From Clostridium lentum (GTDB lineage: Bacteria > Bacillota > Clostridia > Clostridiales > Clostridiaceae), in NCBI RefSeq assembly GCF_014287815.1, contig NZ_JACOOQ010000014.1, positions 16,820-80,819 of the forward strand: DNA of 64,000 nucleotides. Reading direction: 5' to 3'. The notes below the pieces were generated by a model. It was not told the origin of the DNA. It saw only the letters and a list, made by a program, of their open reading frames with translations, and ran no database searches. A program made the translations under genes and the position numbers. How positions within the stretch are numbered: the first letter of the stretch is position 1; the number at the start of each line of letters is the position of its first letter. Of this stretch, positions 52,536-62,856 are shown piece after piece.

Positions 52536-52802
52536 GGGCTGTCGCAATAGCAAATAAAAAAATCCGTTAGCGATAGCTCCTTTTCTATACTTTTATAAAA
52601 TTTAAGGCATATTTTATGATATGGATAGACATTATTTAAAAATAGAAGCACTTTAATAAAGCTAACAGAAAAAACTTGAAAAATTTAACTATTAAGCTTT
52701 TTTTATCTCAAACCAATGCTTACCAGTTCGGTTATATTGTATTTTATTATGTAACTTATTAACAAAAATGAGCTGTGCACTAATTATTTAGTGCGACAGC
52801 CC
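52536..52802 (-). mobile_element. IS1182-like remnant (MITE-like) with terminal inverted repeats
   Basis: A 267-bp element bounded by perfect 11-bp inverted repeats GGGCTGTCGCA (52536-52546 and 52792-52802). On the minus strand, in frame after a stop just inside the end, runs a fragment NKLHNKIQYNRTGKHWFEIKKA followed by TAA. It resembles the C-terminus of IS1182-type transposases. The rest of the transposase is missing. The noncoding tail before the other end, GGAGCTATCGCTAACGGA, also looks like an IS end. No clear target duplication is visible. The element is inactive but could be mobilised in trans. Confidence 0.72.
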
Positions 52803-52858
52803 AATATTATCTATTTTATACCTATATACCCTAAAATATTAATACATTGTTTTTAAAA

Positions 52859-52932
52859 GGTACTGCAATGATATTTTGCAGTACCCCATATATAAAATCC
52901 AAGTTATTATAAGGTTCTACTCATAATAACTT
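52859..52932. other. Two tandem hairpins in the 52803-53078 gap
   Basis: First stem: GGTACTGCAA (52859-52868) with 52876-52885. Second stem: AAGTTATTAT (52901-52910) with 52923-52932, loop 12 nt. They lie beside the IS remnant and ahead of the gene at 53079. The first is followed by T4 in the minus direction, but no minus gene precedes it. They might be old terminators or part of a small RNA. The rest of the 52418-53078 gap holds the htpG promoter and the IS remnant. Confidence 0.4.
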
Positions 52933-53078
52933 GAAGCCTACACTCTTTATTATCTCTATAGTCATTTAATTTATACAGTAAATTCACAAAAACTTTACTT
53001 ATTAAAACTTAAATATAATTGTTTTACCCCCTATCATATACTATAATGTAATTAAAATTACAAATGGAGTGATATTAA

Positions 53079-53501
53079 ATGACTAATTATAATGATAGAT
53101 ATGGCTTTGATCTTCTTTCCATTTTTATGATCTTCATATCTTTAATATTAAATGTCTTTCCAATAACAAGAATTTTTTCTTTTATTCTACTAATTTTATC
53201 TTTTTATAGAGCATTTTCTAAAAAGTATTATAAGAGACGTCAGGAGTATAATGTATTTTATACATATTGTAATAAATTCTTAGCACTCTTTAAGAAGTCA
53301 TTACCTGCAAATATTCCTAATTTTCACTTTGGCAATCTTTATCCATTAGTGGAAAGTGCTAAAAATTCTTTAAATGAAAAGCGTAACTATAAAATAACTA
53401 AATGCCCTAAATGTCACCAAAAACTTAGGCTTCCTAGAGGTAAAGGAAAAATTGTTGTTACTTGCAGAAGATGTTCAAACAAATTTGACTTTAAAACATA
53501 A
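53079..53501 (+). CDS. Small membrane protein with C-terminal zinc ribbon
   Basis: A 140-residue protein with two N-terminal membrane helices (about 11-45, LSIFMIFISLILNVF then FSFILLILSFY) and a basic linker. The soluble tail has CPKCHQKLRLPRGKGKIVVTCRRC, read as two CxxC pairs at about 109-112 and 129-132, a zinc ribbon of the MJ0042 or DZR type. The role is unknown; such proteins are common in clostridia. The ATG follows AATGGAGTGA. It ends in a terminator shared with the convergent methyltransferase. Confidence 0.75.
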   Translation: MTNYNDRYGFDLLSIFMIFISLILNVFPITRIFSFILLILSFYRAFSKKYYKRRQEYNVFYTYCNKFLALFKKSLPANIPNFHFGNLYPLVESAKNSLNEKRNYKITKCPKCHQKLRLPRGKGKIVVTCRRCSNKFDFKT

Positions 53502-53530
53502 AATATGAGATTTTGAAAAATCTCATATTT
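53501..53530. terminator. Bidirectional terminator
   Basis: AAATATGAGATT (53501-53512) with 53519-53530 over a 6-nt loop; A/T runs on both sides. It lies between the convergent zinc-ribbon and methyltransferase genes. Confidence 0.85.
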
Positions 53531-54326
53531 TTTTTACTCCTTTGGCAATTAAATTCAATAAAATGATTGTATAACTATTTTCAAATCTTCCATCTTTAAC
53601 TTTCTGCATTACCTTCCCTACGGTAGGATTATATCTCATTAAAAGCTTTATTTGTTCATCATTAATTTTAGGTATTTTTAAAATATTTTTCATTCCTATA
53701 ATATCACTATGAATGGTCACTGCTTCAAAATCCAAATCCTCATATCCACATATTCTTAGTATCTTAACTAACTTTCTTCCTATTTCTCTATTCCATCTAG
53801 CCCTCTTTTCTATTTCCTGAAAAAAGCTTCTGCCACTTTTGATTAAGAAAGAAGGATCACTTATTCCCATAAGTCCACTATCAGAATCTATAATAGCTAT
53901 AATTCCTCCAGGCTTCAAAATACGATATATTTCTCTTACAGCTTCCACAGGTTTATCTAAATGTTGCAAAACAAACCTGCATATTACAAAATCATAAGTA
54001 TTATCTTTTAGTCCAGTTTTATATATAGTTGTTTTTTCAAAGTCTACTCTATTTTTATAATAACTATTAGAAAGTCTATTTTGAGCAATCTTAAGGAGTT
54101 TATCATCTACATCTAATATAGTTAAATTTGAATCTGGTAGATTTTCCAGAAGCTTTTCACTGTAAAACCCCGGTCCACCTCCCACATCCAATATATCCAT
54201 TCCATTTTTCAGTCCAAGCCATTTTAATGTTCTAAATTCTTTTTCCCATCCTAACTTTACTTGTGCCTTTAATCTATCCACTTCATTATTGAAGCCAATC
54301 ATATTATAAATAGAACTATATGTCAC
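53523..54326 (-). CDS. Class I SAM-dependent methyltransferase
   Basis: The 267-residue enzyme has motif I LDVGGGPGFYSEKL (about 50-63), an acidic end of strand 2 ILDVDDKLL, FVICRFVLQHLDKP (motif post-II) and LKPGGIIAIIDSD (motif III). This is the Methyltransf_11/25 type, often acting on small molecules or quinones; the substrate is not known. The start may be the GTG at 54326, as AGAGGTG lies 6 nt upstream; the longer frame opens with a GTG inside that site. Confidence 0.85.
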   Translation of the reverse strand: MTYSSIYNMIGFNNEVDRLKAQVKLGWEKEFRTLKWLGLKNGMDILDVGGGPGFYSEKLLENLPDSNLTILDVDDKLLKIAQNRLSNSYYKNRVDFEKTTIYKTGLKDNTYDFVICRFVLQHLDKPVEAVREIYRILKPGGIIAIIDSDSGLMGISDPSFLIKSGRSFFQEIEKRARWNREIGRKLVKILRICGYEDLDFEAVTIHSDIIGMKNILKIPKINDEQIKLLMRYNPTVGKVMQKVKDGRFENSYTIILLNLIAKGVKKI

Positions 54327-54439
54327 TATATACACCTCTAAATTACTTTTGCTATATTTTATGTTACAAAGATAAATTGGTTCATTTCTTCATTCCTTAT
54401 CATATTGAAAATTTCTCCATAATGATATATTTTTTACAT

Positions 54440-54508
54440 AAAAACTCATGTCCCATTAACTCTATTTGTCTTTTTGACAGTAGCTAGTTAATATTGACAT
54501 GAGTTTTT
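54440..54508 (-). terminator. Long hairpin terminator of polC
   Basis: AAAAACTCATGTC (54440-54452) pairs with 54496-54508. The 43-nt loop has further pairing (ATTAACT with AGTTAAT, and GTC-T5-GAC) so a branched or extended stem forms. T5 follows in the minus direction. Confidence 0.75.
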
Positions 54509-54509
54509 A

Positions 54510-57500
54510 TTAGAATAATGAAAGTTGGTTAGTTTCTGACATTCCTTTTAAGCATCCATGTACACTTAATGTTTCAATAACAGTCTTTGATACTTTAGAC
54601 CTTATTCTTAAGTCTTCTTTAGAAATAAATTCCCCATCTTTTCTTGCTTCAAATATTGCTTTGGCTGCATTCACTCCAACTCCTTGCAGGGAGCTAAGGG
54701 GGGGTCTTAAAGCATTACCTACTATTTGAAATTTAGTTGCATCAGATTCATATAAATCAACTTTAAGCATTTCAAAACCTCTTTTATACATCTCAAATGA
54801 TAATTCAAGAACTGTAATAAGACCTTTATCTTTTACCGTTGCACTATTTCCTAAAGCATATAATTCCTGTAATTTAGCATGTACTGCACTTTCGCCTTTA
54901 CAAATAAGCTCTGCATCAAAATCATCTGCACCTCTTACCGTAAAATATGTTGCATAATATGCCAATGGATAATACACCTTGTAATAGGCAACTCTCACAG
55001 CCATCATGCAATATGCAACAGCATGCCCTTTAGGGAACATGTACTTAATTCTCTTACAAGATTCTATATACCAATCTTCAACTTTATTTTCTCTCATTAT
55101 TTTTTCAAATTCTTCTGTTAACCCTTTACCCTTTCTTACACTTTCCATAATAGTAAAGGCTGTTTTAGGCGGTACACCTTTATACATAAGGTACACCATA
55201 ATATCATCTCTTGTGGCTATACAATCTCTTAAGGTAGTATATCCTTCCTTAATAAAGTATTGTGCATTATTAAGCCATACATCTGTACCATGAGAAAGTC
55301 CTGAAATTCTCACTAAGTCAGAAAATGTTTTAGGCTGTGTATCAACAAGCATCTGCCTTACGAACTTAGTTCCAAATTCCGGTAGCCCATAGGAACCTAC
55401 TTCACATTCAAGTTCCTCTTTGGTAACTCCTAGAGCATCAGGTCTGGTAAATAATGATAATACTTTCTCATCATTCAACGGTATTGTTTTAGGATCTATT
55501 CCAGTTATATCTTGTAGCATCCTTAATACCGTTGGATCGTCGTGTCCTAGTATATCAAGCTTAAGAAGTCTTCCTGAAATTGAGTGGTAATCAAAATGGG
55601 TTGTTGTTACATCTGATGTGTTATCATCTGCTGGTCTTTGTATAGGCGTAAAATTATATACATCTGTATAATTTGGTACAACCATTATTCCACCTGGATG
55701 CTGTCCTGTAGTTCTTTTTATTCCAGTACATCCAATAGTTAACCTTTCAATTTCTGCTTGTGAAGCAATCTCACCTTTTTGATCTAAATACTTTTTAACA
55801 AATCCATAGGCAGTCTTTTCTGCCACTGTACCTATTGTACCTGCTTTAAATACATATCCCTTACCAAAAAGAACTTCTGTATACTTATGTATATCAGCTT
55901 GGTTATCCCCTGAGAAATTTAAATCTATATCTGGTTCCTTATCTCCTTCAAATCCTAAGAAAGTTTCAAATGGTATATCATGACCATCTTTAATATATGG
56001 TACTCCACAATTTGGGCAATCCTTATCTGGTAAATCAGCCCCTGAACTCACTGATCCATCTAAGAAGAATTGTGACTTCTTACATTTTGGACACACATAA
56101 TGTGGTGGAAGCCCATTAACTTCTGTAATATCTGACATTGTTGCAACAAAAGAAGATCCAACAGATCCTCTAGAACCTACTAGATATCCATCTGCATATG
56201 ATTTAGCCACCAGTTTTTGTGCTATAAGATAAAGAACTGCGTATCCATTATTTATGATAGAGTTTAGCTCTTTATCAAGTCTCTTCTGCACTACTTCTGG
56301 TAGGTTTTCTCCGTATATTGAATGAACCTTATTCATGGTCATATTCCTTATATCATCATCAGCCCCTTCAATCTTAGGTGGATATGTCTCATCAGGAATA
56401 GGTTTTAATATATCAACTGAAGCTGCAATTTCCTGTGGATTTTTTATAACAACTTCCTTTGCAATATCTTCACCTAAATAAGAGAATTCTTTTAACATTT
56501 CTTCTGTAGTTTTAAAGTATAAAGGTGGTTGATTTTCTGCATCTCCAAATCCTTGCCCAGCCATTATAATCCTTCTAAATGCTTCATCCTGTGGCTCTAA
56601 AAAATGTACATCTCCTGTAGCTACTGTTGGCTTGTTAACTTCCTTGGCTAAATTATAAATCTTCCTATTTATATCCTTAAGCTCATCTTCATCTTTTACA
56701 TTTCCCTTTTCTATAAGATAAGCATTATTTTCAACTGGCTGAATTTCAACATAATCGTAAAAGCTCATTATCTCTTTTACTTCTTCATCATTTTTACCAC
56801 CAAGTACAGCTCTATAAATTTCACCTGCTTCACATGCACCACCAATAATTAGCCCACCTCTCATTTCAGCAAGCCTTGATTTTTTAGTTCTAGGTCGTCT
56901 AAAGAAATTATCTATATGAGCCTCTGACACAAGCTTATATAAATTTCTTATACCTTCCTGAGTCTTTGCTAAAATTATAATATGATATGTTGGAAGTTTC
57001 TTAATATCAACCTTTTCTAAGAAAATCTTATTAAGTTCACTTAAGTCTGAAACTTCATATTCTTCTTTAATCTTCTTAATACACTCTACAAATATATCAC
57101 CTGTTGCTTTAGCATCGTCTACAGCCCTATGGTGGCTTGTAAGCTTTATACCTAAATGTTTAGCCACTAAATTAAGCTTAACTGATTTTAATTCAGGATA
57201 TAAAAATCTACATATCTGTACAGTATCAAGAATAGTAGCATTGAAATGTAAATCTAAATCTTTGCAATTTTTTTCAATAAAGCTACAGTCAAAGCTGGCA
57301 TTATGTGCTACTACTGCTGCATCTCCTATAAAATCCATAAATCTTGGTAGTACAAAGTCTATTGAATCTGAATATCTTACCATATCATCACTTATCCCTG
57401 TAAGTTCTGTTATCTTATAAGGAATTGGTCTTCTAGGATTGACAAACTCACTGAAGCTATCGATTATTTTCCCATTTTTAACCTTTACCGCTCCTATTTC

Positions 57501-58862
57501 AATAATTTTATCATTCTTTGGTGAAAAACCAGTTGTTTCTAAGTCAAAAACCACATATGTGTCATCTAAATTTTGACCTTTTTCATTAATTGCTAAAGGA
57601 ATACCATCATCAACTAAATATCCTTCCACACCATAAAGAACTTTAATTTTATTTTTCTTTGCGGCAATTTGTGCATCTGGAAAAGCTTGAACAACCCCAT
57701 GGTCAGTAATAGCTATAGCAGGGTGTCCCCACTTAGCAGCTCTTTCAATGATTTTCCCAACTGGAGTAGTCCCATCCATGGCACTCATGGTAGTATGACA
57801 ATGTAGTTCAACTCTTTTCTCTGTTGCCCCATCCATTCTCTCTAACTTTTTCATTCTTAAAATATCACGTCCCATGATAACAACTTCTCTAGCATATGTA
57901 TCATATACTGCTTCCCCTCTTACCTTACAATAAAGCCCCGTTTTAATATTATCAAGAACCTCACCTTTTTCCTGCGGCTTTAAGAAGCATTTTACTGTAA
58001 TTGAATCAGTATAGTCTGTAATAAAGAATGTTAGTATTATCTTTCCAGTCTTAGTTTCCATAGTATCAACCTTGAATACCTCTCCTAAAACTGCCACATA
58101 TCCAGAAGTTTCATTAACCTCTTTAATTGGTATTGCTTCAATAGATATATTTCTTCCATAAATAGAGTTTTCACTCTTAGGTTCTCTTTTATATGTATTT
58201 TCCTTCTTTTCATATGGCTTCTTCTCGGTAGATTTCTTTTCTTGTGCCTTGCCACTTTCTTTGTAGCTACTTCCTGCTTTTTGTATTTCTAAAAATTTGG
58301 CTTGCAGCACCTTATTTAAAAGAGCTCTTTCATTCTTTTCTTTTTCAGCATAATCTATAATTACTTCCATAGATGGATCAAATCTTATTTCCACCTTACA
58401 TTTTAGACCAAATATAGCTTCAATGGTACCTTCAATAGATTTATCGCCATATTTTGACTTTAAATGTTCAGTTACTTTGTCATATCCATTTAATACAATT
58501 ACCTTATTTCCTTCAACAACTCTTTTACTACTTAAAAGCAATGTCTTACATAATGGAGTTTTCTTTATGGTATCTGAAATACATTCAAGCCAATGACTTT
58601 CTACCACTTCTTCTAAAGAAATATTTGAAGCATCTTTATAAAATAGAATTTCTATAGTTATCCTAATCATTAAGGTCTTGCATATTATCTTCTTTATTAA
58701 TTCCTCTTCTTCTATGGCTAATCTTTCTTTTCCTCTTAAAATTACTTTTAAAATATTACTCTTTTTTAAAAGCTGAAATCTTATTATATTTAACTCTTTA
58801 TCTTCTAAGCTTTCATGTTTATTAATTTCAAGGGTAATTTTCTTTAAGATATCTTCGCTCAT
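54510..58862 (-). CDS. polC: DNA polymerase III alpha subunit, PolC type
   Basis: PolC is the main replicative polymerase of low-GC Gram-positives. The 1450 residues show an N-terminal domain, an OB fold (about 255-335), and a PHP domain starting [11 protein letters not shown] (about 354). The 3'-5' exonuclease is inserted in it (FDLETTG at about 440, with a later [10 protein letters not shown]). The second PHP half, the polymerase palm (with DIDLNFSGD), a zinc finger with CPKCK and CPNCG, and the helix-hairpin-helix C-end follow. I start it at the ATG of [15 protein letters not shown] precedes it, and a GTG 9 nt earlier is inside that site. It forms a single-gene unit. Confidence 0.98.
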   Translation of the reverse strand: MSEDILKKITLEINKHESLEDKELNIIRFQLLKKSNILKVILRGKERLAIEEEELIKKIICKTLMIRITIEILFYKDASNISLEEVVESHWLECISDTIKKTPLCKTLLLSSKRVVEGNKVIVLNGYDKVTEHLKSKYGDKSIEGTIEAIFGLKCKVEIRFDPSMEVIIDYAEKEKNERALLNKVLQAKFLEIQKAGSSYKESGKAQEKKSTEKKPYEKKENTYKREPKSENSIYGRNISIEAIPIKEVNETSGYVAVLGEVFKVDTMETKTGKIILTFFITDYTDSITVKCFLKPQEKGEVLDNIKTGLYCKVRGEAVYDTYAREVVIMGRDILRMKKLERMDGATEKRVELHCHTTMSAMDGTTPVGKIIERAAKWGHPAIAITDHGVVQAFPDAQIAAKKNKIKVLYGVEGYLVDDGIPLAINEKGQNLDDTYVVFDLETTGFSPKNDKIIEIGAVKVKNGKIIDSFSEFVNPRRPIPYKITELTGISDDMVRYSDSIDFVLPRFMDFIGDAAVVAHNASFDCSFIEKNCKDLDLHFNATILDTVQICRFLYPELKSVKLNLVAKHLGIKLTSHHRAVDDAKATGDIFVECIKKIKEEYEVSDLSELNKIFLEKVDIKKLPTYHIIILAKTQEGIRNLYKLVSEAHIDNFFRRPRTKKSRLAEMRGGLIIGGACEAGEIYRAVLGGKNDEEVKEIMSFYDYVEIQPVENNAYLIEKGNVKDEDELKDINRKIYNLAKEVNKPTVATGDVHFLEPQDEAFRRIIMAGQGFGDAENQPPLYFKTTEEMLKEFSYLGEDIAKEVVIKNPQEIAASVDILKPIPDETYPPKIEGADDDIRNMTMNKVHSIYGENLPEVVQKRLDKELNSIINNGYAVLYLIAQKLVAKSYADGYLVGSRGSVGSSFVATMSDITEVNGLPPHYVCPKCKKSQFFLDGSVSSGADLPDKDCPNCGVPYIKDGHDIPFETFLGFEGDKEPDIDLNFSGDNQADIHKYTEVLFGKGYVFKAGTIGTVAEKTAYGFVKKYLDQKGEIASQAEIERLTIGCTGIKRTTGQHPGGIMVVPNYTDVYNFTPIQRPADDNTSDVTTTHFDYHSISGRLLKLDILGHDDPTVLRMLQDITGIDPKTIPLNDEKVLSLFTRPDALGVTKEELECEVGSYGLPEFGTKFVRQMLVDTQPKTFSDLVRISGLSHGTDVWLNNAQYFIKEGYTTLRDCIATRDDIMVYLMYKGVPPKTAFTIMESVRKGKGLTEEFEKIMRENKVEDWYIESCKRIKYMFPKGHAVAYCMMAVRVAYYKVYYPLAYYATYFTVRGADDFDAELICKGESAVHAKLQELYALGNSATVKDKGLITVLELSFEMYKRGFEMLKVDLYESDATKFQIVGNALRPPLSSLQGVGVNAAKAIFEARKDGEFISKEDLRIRSKVSKTVIETLSVHGCLKGMSETNQLSLF

Positions 58863-59073
58863 TAAAATCACCTCATCTTTATAAAATTAACTATAACATT
58901 ATAACACAATTATAATATTTAAAAAGGGACTTTTTTTACAGCCACTTTATTAATATTGAATACTACATATATAGTATATTGAGACTTTATTTTTAGTATC
59001 TTTTCAAAAATTTACTCTTGCTAATTAATCCTATTAAAATACATATATCCCCTCTTTTATTTTCTATTATTTT

Positions 59074-60573
59074 TTAATCTTCTTCCCATGCCATAGCTCT
59101 TGTTACTGCTTTCTTCCATCCTCTATAAAGCTTTTCTTTCTTATCTTCATCATATTGTGGCTCATACGCTTGGCTTACACACCATTTTGTAGTTATCTCT
59201 TCTTTTGATTTCCAGAAGCCAACAGCTAATCCTGCAAGATATGCTGCCCCTAATGCGGTTGTTTCTGTAATTATTGGTCTAATTACCTTTGTTCCAGTTA
59301 TATCAGCTTGGAACTGCATTAAGAAATTATTTCTACTAGCTCCTCCATCAACCTTAATACTATTAAGTCTACAACCTGAATCCTCTTCCATTGCATCCAT
59401 AAGATCTCTTGATTGATAAGCAATGGACTCTAATGCAGCTCTTATTATATGATTTCTATTAGCACCTCTTGTAAGTCCTAATATAGTTCCTCTTGCATAC
59501 ATATCCCAATAAGGAGCTCCAAGTCCTGTAAAGGCAGGTACTATATATACTCCACCGTTATCTTTTACTTTACCTGCAAAGTATTCTGTATCAGCAGCAT
59601 CATTCACTAGCTCTAACTCATCTCTAATCCATTGAATTACAGCTCCACCAACAAATACGGAACCTTCTAGAGCATATTGAACTTTACCATCTATGCCAAC
59701 GGCAATGGTGGTTAATAGGCCATTTTTACTTTCAATCATTTTTTCTCCAGTATTCATTAAAAGGAAACATCCTGTTCCATATGTGTTTTTTACATCTCCA
59801 GCTTTAAAGCAAGTTTGTCCAAACAGTGCACATTGCTGGTCTCCAGCCATTCCAGAGATAGGTACTCTTATACCACCTTTTCCTCCTAGATTGGTATATC
59901 CATAAACCTCAGAAGAATTTCTCACTTCTGGAAGCATAGACATCGGAATACCTAATCTTCCGATAATCTTCTCATCCCATCTAAGTTCTTTGATATTATA
60001 TAACATTGTCCTAGATGCATTTGTATAATCTGTAACATGTACTTTTCCATTAGTTAATTTCCAAACAATCCATGTATCTACAGTTCCAAAAAGTAATTCT
60101 CCTTTTTCAGCTTTCTCTCTAGCTCCCTCCACATTATCTAAAATCCATTTTATTTTTGTTGCTGAGAAATAAGCATCTAATAATAACCCTGTACTTTCTT
60201 TTACATATTTAGCAAACTCTTTATCCTTCTTTAATTCATCAACAATTGCAGCAGTCCTTCTACATTGCCATACTATGGCATTATATACAGGTTCTCCAGT
60301 ATATTTATCCCATACAATAGTTGTTTCTCTCTGATTGGTAATACCAATTGCTGCTATTTCTTCTTGAGTTATATTAGATTTAGCCAGCACTTCTTGTAAA
60401 ACACCATATTGACTGGACCATATTTCCATTGGATTATGCTCCACCCATCCTTCATGAGGATAAATTTGTGTAAATTCCTTTTGACTTATATCTAATATAT
60501 TTTGATCCTTATCAAAAATAATAGCTCTTGAACTTGTGGTTCCTTGATCTAATGCAATAACATACTTTTTCAT
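59074..60573 (-). CDS. glpK: Glycerol kinase
   Basis: GlpK makes glycerol 3-phosphate. The 499-residue FGGY kinase starts [19 protein letters not shown]. It has [17 protein letters not shown], a central [13 protein letters not shown] (the Asp that acts on glycerol), [11 protein letters not shown], and a C-terminal [13 protein letters not shown]. The ATG follows AAAGGATTGG. No glycerol facilitator gene lies next to it. A promoter with a cre-like site and a leader hairpin precede it, so control by CcpA and perhaps GlpP antitermination is likely. Confidence 0.97.
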   Translation of the reverse strand: MKKYVIALDQGTTSSRAIIFDKDQNILDISQKEFTQIYPHEGWVEHNPMEIWSSQYGVLQEVLAKSNITQEEIAAIGITNQRETTIVWDKYTGEPVYNAIVWQCRRTAAIVDELKKDKEFAKYVKESTGLLLDAYFSATKIKWILDNVEGAREKAEKGELLFGTVDTWIVWKLTNGKVHVTDYTNASRTMLYNIKELRWDEKIIGRLGIPMSMLPEVRNSSEVYGYTNLGGKGGIRVPISGMAGDQQCALFGQTCFKAGDVKNTYGTGCFLLMNTGEKMIESKNGLLTTIAVGIDGKVQYALEGSVFVGGAVIQWIRDELELVNDAADTEYFAGKVKDNGGVYIVPAFTGLGAPYWDMYARGTILGLTRGANRNHIIRAALESIAYQSRDLMDAMEEDSGCRLNSIKVDGGASRNNFLMQFQADITGTKVIRPIITETTALGAAYLAGLAVGFWKSKEEITTKWCVSQAYEPQYDEDKKEKLYRGWKKAVTRAMAWEED

Positions 60574-60618
60574 TTTTTATACCAATCCTTTCAAAATATA
60601 TATTAAATAAAAATAACC

Positions 60619-60659
60619 ACATAAAACATATTGATTGCATAAATGCATATGTTTTATGT
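60619..60659 (-). promoter_or_regulatory. Leader hairpin upstream of glpK
   Basis: ACATAAAACATAT (60619-60631) pairs with 60647-60659; the 15-nt loop has an inner palindrome TGCAT-AA-ATGCA. In the glpK direction a T-rich stretch (TTATTTTTATTT) follows about 3 nt after the stem. It could be the leader terminator at which GlpP acts in Bacillus, though it is AT-rich and weaker. Confidence 0.5.
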
Positions 60660-60722
60660 AGTAACTCTCACTTTCTGTTATTACCTACATAAATAGAAAT
60701 TTTAAAACTCTAAATGCAACTT

Positions 60723-60776
60723 AGTAATCGTTTACAGTTATATTTTTAGTATTACAAATATCATAACTCTTGTCAA
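60723..60776 (-). promoter_or_regulatory. glpK promoter with cre-like site
   Basis: TTGACA (60771-60776), 17-nt spacer, AATACT (60748-60753). A sequence TGTAAACGATTACT (minus strand, 60723-60736) matches the CcpA cre core (TGWAANCGNTNWC) and lies about +5 to +18 from the expected start, a position where CcpA represses. No other site in the window was this close to cre. Confidence 0.65.
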
Positions 60777-60949
60777 CTTGCTTCTCTCATTTATATATAC
60801 TATACAGTCTCAATCTTTGCTGATATTTAACTTTTTTAATCGCAAAAAACGAAAGTTATTTTTTGTAAATATTTATATTTGTTTTTCAAATTAACAGCTC
60901 TAAAGCTTTACATATCAAGATCAATATAGATTTTTTCTTATTTCCACTA

Positions 60950-60978
60950 TTGTCATTTTCTTCTTTTTATGGTATAAA
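60950..60978 (+). promoter_or_regulatory. Sigma-A-type promoter of the glutamate/dicarboxylate symporter
   Basis: TTGTCA (60950-60955), 17-nt spacer, TATAAA (60973-60978), about 65 nt ahead of the ATG at 61044. It is divergent from the glpK promoter. The remaining gap (60660-60949) shows no gene. Confidence 0.55.
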
Positions 60979-61043
60979 TATATTTATATTTTGCAAGTTA
61001 TGTTTTCGAAAATTGCATTTTATAAAAACAAAGGGGGATACTT

Positions 61044-62321
61044 ATGAGAAAAAAATTAAATTTGACAGCGAAAATTTTTATATGCTTAATTCTTGGAGCC
61101 ATTACAGGTATTATTTTATACCAATTACCTAGTGGATACATTAAGGATGATTTTATTATTAATGGTGTTTTTAAAGTTATAGGTAAGGGATTTGTTCGAG
61201 CAATGCAAATGCTAGTTGTACCTTTAGTATTTTGTTCACTTGTTTGCGGTAGTATGTCTATTGGAGATACTAAGAAACTAGGTAAAGTAGGTGCTAGAAC
61301 CATAGCTTTCTATATTGCAACTACAGCCATAGCAATAACTCTTTCCATTGGTATAGGAAAATTACTTAATCCTGGTTTAGGTCTTGATTTATCTACTATG
61401 GAAATTGCTGAAACAACTATAGCAGAAAGTACAGCAGTTTCTGATGTAATATTAAATATAATTCCAACTAATCCTATAAATTCATTAGCTGAAGGAAATA
61501 TGCTTCAAATAATAGTATTTGCTCTTTTAATTGGCCTTATTTTAGCACAATTGAAGGATAAAGCTGAAACAGTTGGTAAGTTTTTTACACAATTTAATGA
61601 TATTATGATGAAGATGACAACAATAGTTATGAAGGCTGCTCCAATAGGTGTATTTTGCCTTATAGCCACAACTTTTTCAACTATGGGATGGAATGCTTTT
61701 GCTCCACTTTTAAAATATATATTTGCAGTATTTTTAGCATTAGCTATTCATTGCTTAGTAACATATATGCTTATGCTTAAAGGCTTTACAAAACTAAGCC
61801 CAATAAAATTCTTAAGCAAATTTGCTCCTGTTATGAGCTTTGCATTTTCTACAGCATCATCTAATGCTTCAATTCCTTTATCCATTGAAACATTAGATGA
61901 AAAATTAGGTGTTTCTGAAAACATATCATCTTTTACTGTACCACTTGGTGCAACTATTAACATGGATGGGACTGCTATAATGCAAGGTGTAGCTGTAGTA
62001 TTTGTTGCTCAAGCTTTTGGTATCAACCTAGGATTAAATGATTACCTTACTGTAATACTTACAGCAACACTTGCTTCCATAGGTACTGCTGGTGTTCCTG
62101 GCGTTGGTATGATCACTCTATCAATGGTCTTTAATTCTATAGGACTACCTGTTGAAGGAATAGGTCTTATAATGGGAATTGATAGAATATTAGATATGTG
62201 TCGTACTGCTGTCAATGTTACAGGTGATGCAGTATGTACAACAATAATTGCTAAACAATACGGTGAACTAGATGAAAGTATCTTTAATGACAATCTTAAT
62301 ACAGCAATTTTAAATGATTAA
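61044..62321 (+). CDS. Dicarboxylate/amino acid:cation symporter (GltP/GltT family)
   Basis: A 425-residue DAACS carrier that takes up glutamate, aspartate or C4-dicarboxylates with Na+ or H+. It has eight helices and two re-entrant loops. The first loop has the Ser-rich FAFSTASSNASIPLS; the next helix is the metal-binding NMDGTAIMQG; the second hairpin has ASIGTAGVPGVGM; and the last helix has MGIDRILDMCRTAVNVTGD with the Arg and Asp that contact the amino acid. The Arg in RTAVNVTGD favours an amino acid over a plain dicarboxylate. AAAGGGGGA precedes the ATG. Confidence 0.92.
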   Translation: MRKKLNLTAKIFICLILGAITGIILYQLPSGYIKDDFIINGVFKVIGKGFVRAMQMLVVPLVFCSLVCGSMSIGDTKKLGKVGARTIAFYIATTAIAITLSIGIGKLLNPGLGLDLSTMEIAETTIAESTAVSDVILNIIPTNPINSLAEGNMLQIIVFALLIGLILAQLKDKAETVGKFFTQFNDIMMKMTTIVMKAAPIGVFCLIATTFSTMGWNAFAPLLKYIFAVFLALAIHCLVTYMLMLKGFTKLSPIKFLSKFAPVMSFAFSTASSNASIPLSIETLDEKLGVSENISSFTVPLGATINMDGTAIMQGVAVVFVAQAFGINLGLNDYLTVILTATLASIGTAGVPGVGMITLSMVFNSIGLPVEGIGLIMGIDRILDMCRTAVNVTGDAVCTTIIAKQYGELDESIFNDNLNTAILND

Positions 62322-62326
62322 TTAAG

Positions 62327-62352
62327 AAAAGGGCAATTTATAATGCCCTTTT
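62327..62352. terminator. Terminator after the symporter gene
   Basis: AAAAGGGCA (62327-62335) pairs with TGCCCTTTT (62344-62352) over an 8-nt loop; T and A runs suit both directions. It serves the symporter and the convergent zinc-ribbon gene. Confidence 0.9.
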
Positions 62353-62370
62353 ATTTTCTATTACAATATT

Positions 62371-62745
62371 TTATTTAATTCTATTACCGCAATATGGACA
62401 ATAACTATATTGTGAATCAACCTCTCTTCCACAGCCTGGGCATATTTTTTCCCTCCATGTATTTTCCTCTTCTTTTAAATCCCAATAATTTATTTCTATA
62501 TCATTGTCATGCTCAATACTTTTTCCCTTTTCCTTAGAAACTTTAAATACACAGCTACAATTCTCACAAATAAGGTAGTATTCTTCACGCCACTTAAATA
62601 TAGGTATAAAGAAAAAATGAAAATAATCATATTGCTTTACCAATTTACCTGTAACATTTTGTAAACATCTTTTACATGTAAGATTATTTATTTCTTTTAT
62701 TATCTTTTCCCTATGTTCTATGCCAAAAATCCCTATAAAAAACAT
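62371..62745 (-). CDS. Zinc-ribbon protein with two metal sites
   Basis: A 124-residue soluble protein. The first half has CKRC (about 24-27) and, after the aromatic FHFFFIPIFKW segment, CENC (60-63), which together could make one zinc site. The C-terminal CPGCGREVDSQYSYCPYCG is a classical zinc ribbon (CxxC-x10-CxxC). The protein resembles the clostridial zinc-ribbon domain proteins of unknown function. The start follows AAAAGGAGG. Its partner is unknown. Confidence 0.75.
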   Translation of the reverse strand: MFFIGIFGIEHREKIIKEINNLTCKRCLQNVTGKLVKQYDYFHFFFIPIFKWREEYYLICENCSCVFKVSKEKGKSIEHDNDIEINYWDLKEEENTWREKICPGCGREVDSQYSYCPYCGNRIK

Positions 62746-62856
62746 AGTTTCCTCCTTTTATAATATTAATAAATTTGTTTTATAAGCATTAATATTTTCT
62801 ATTATACATATGCATATATTTATTATAGTAGATTATTTAAAATAAAGGAGTTTTTT

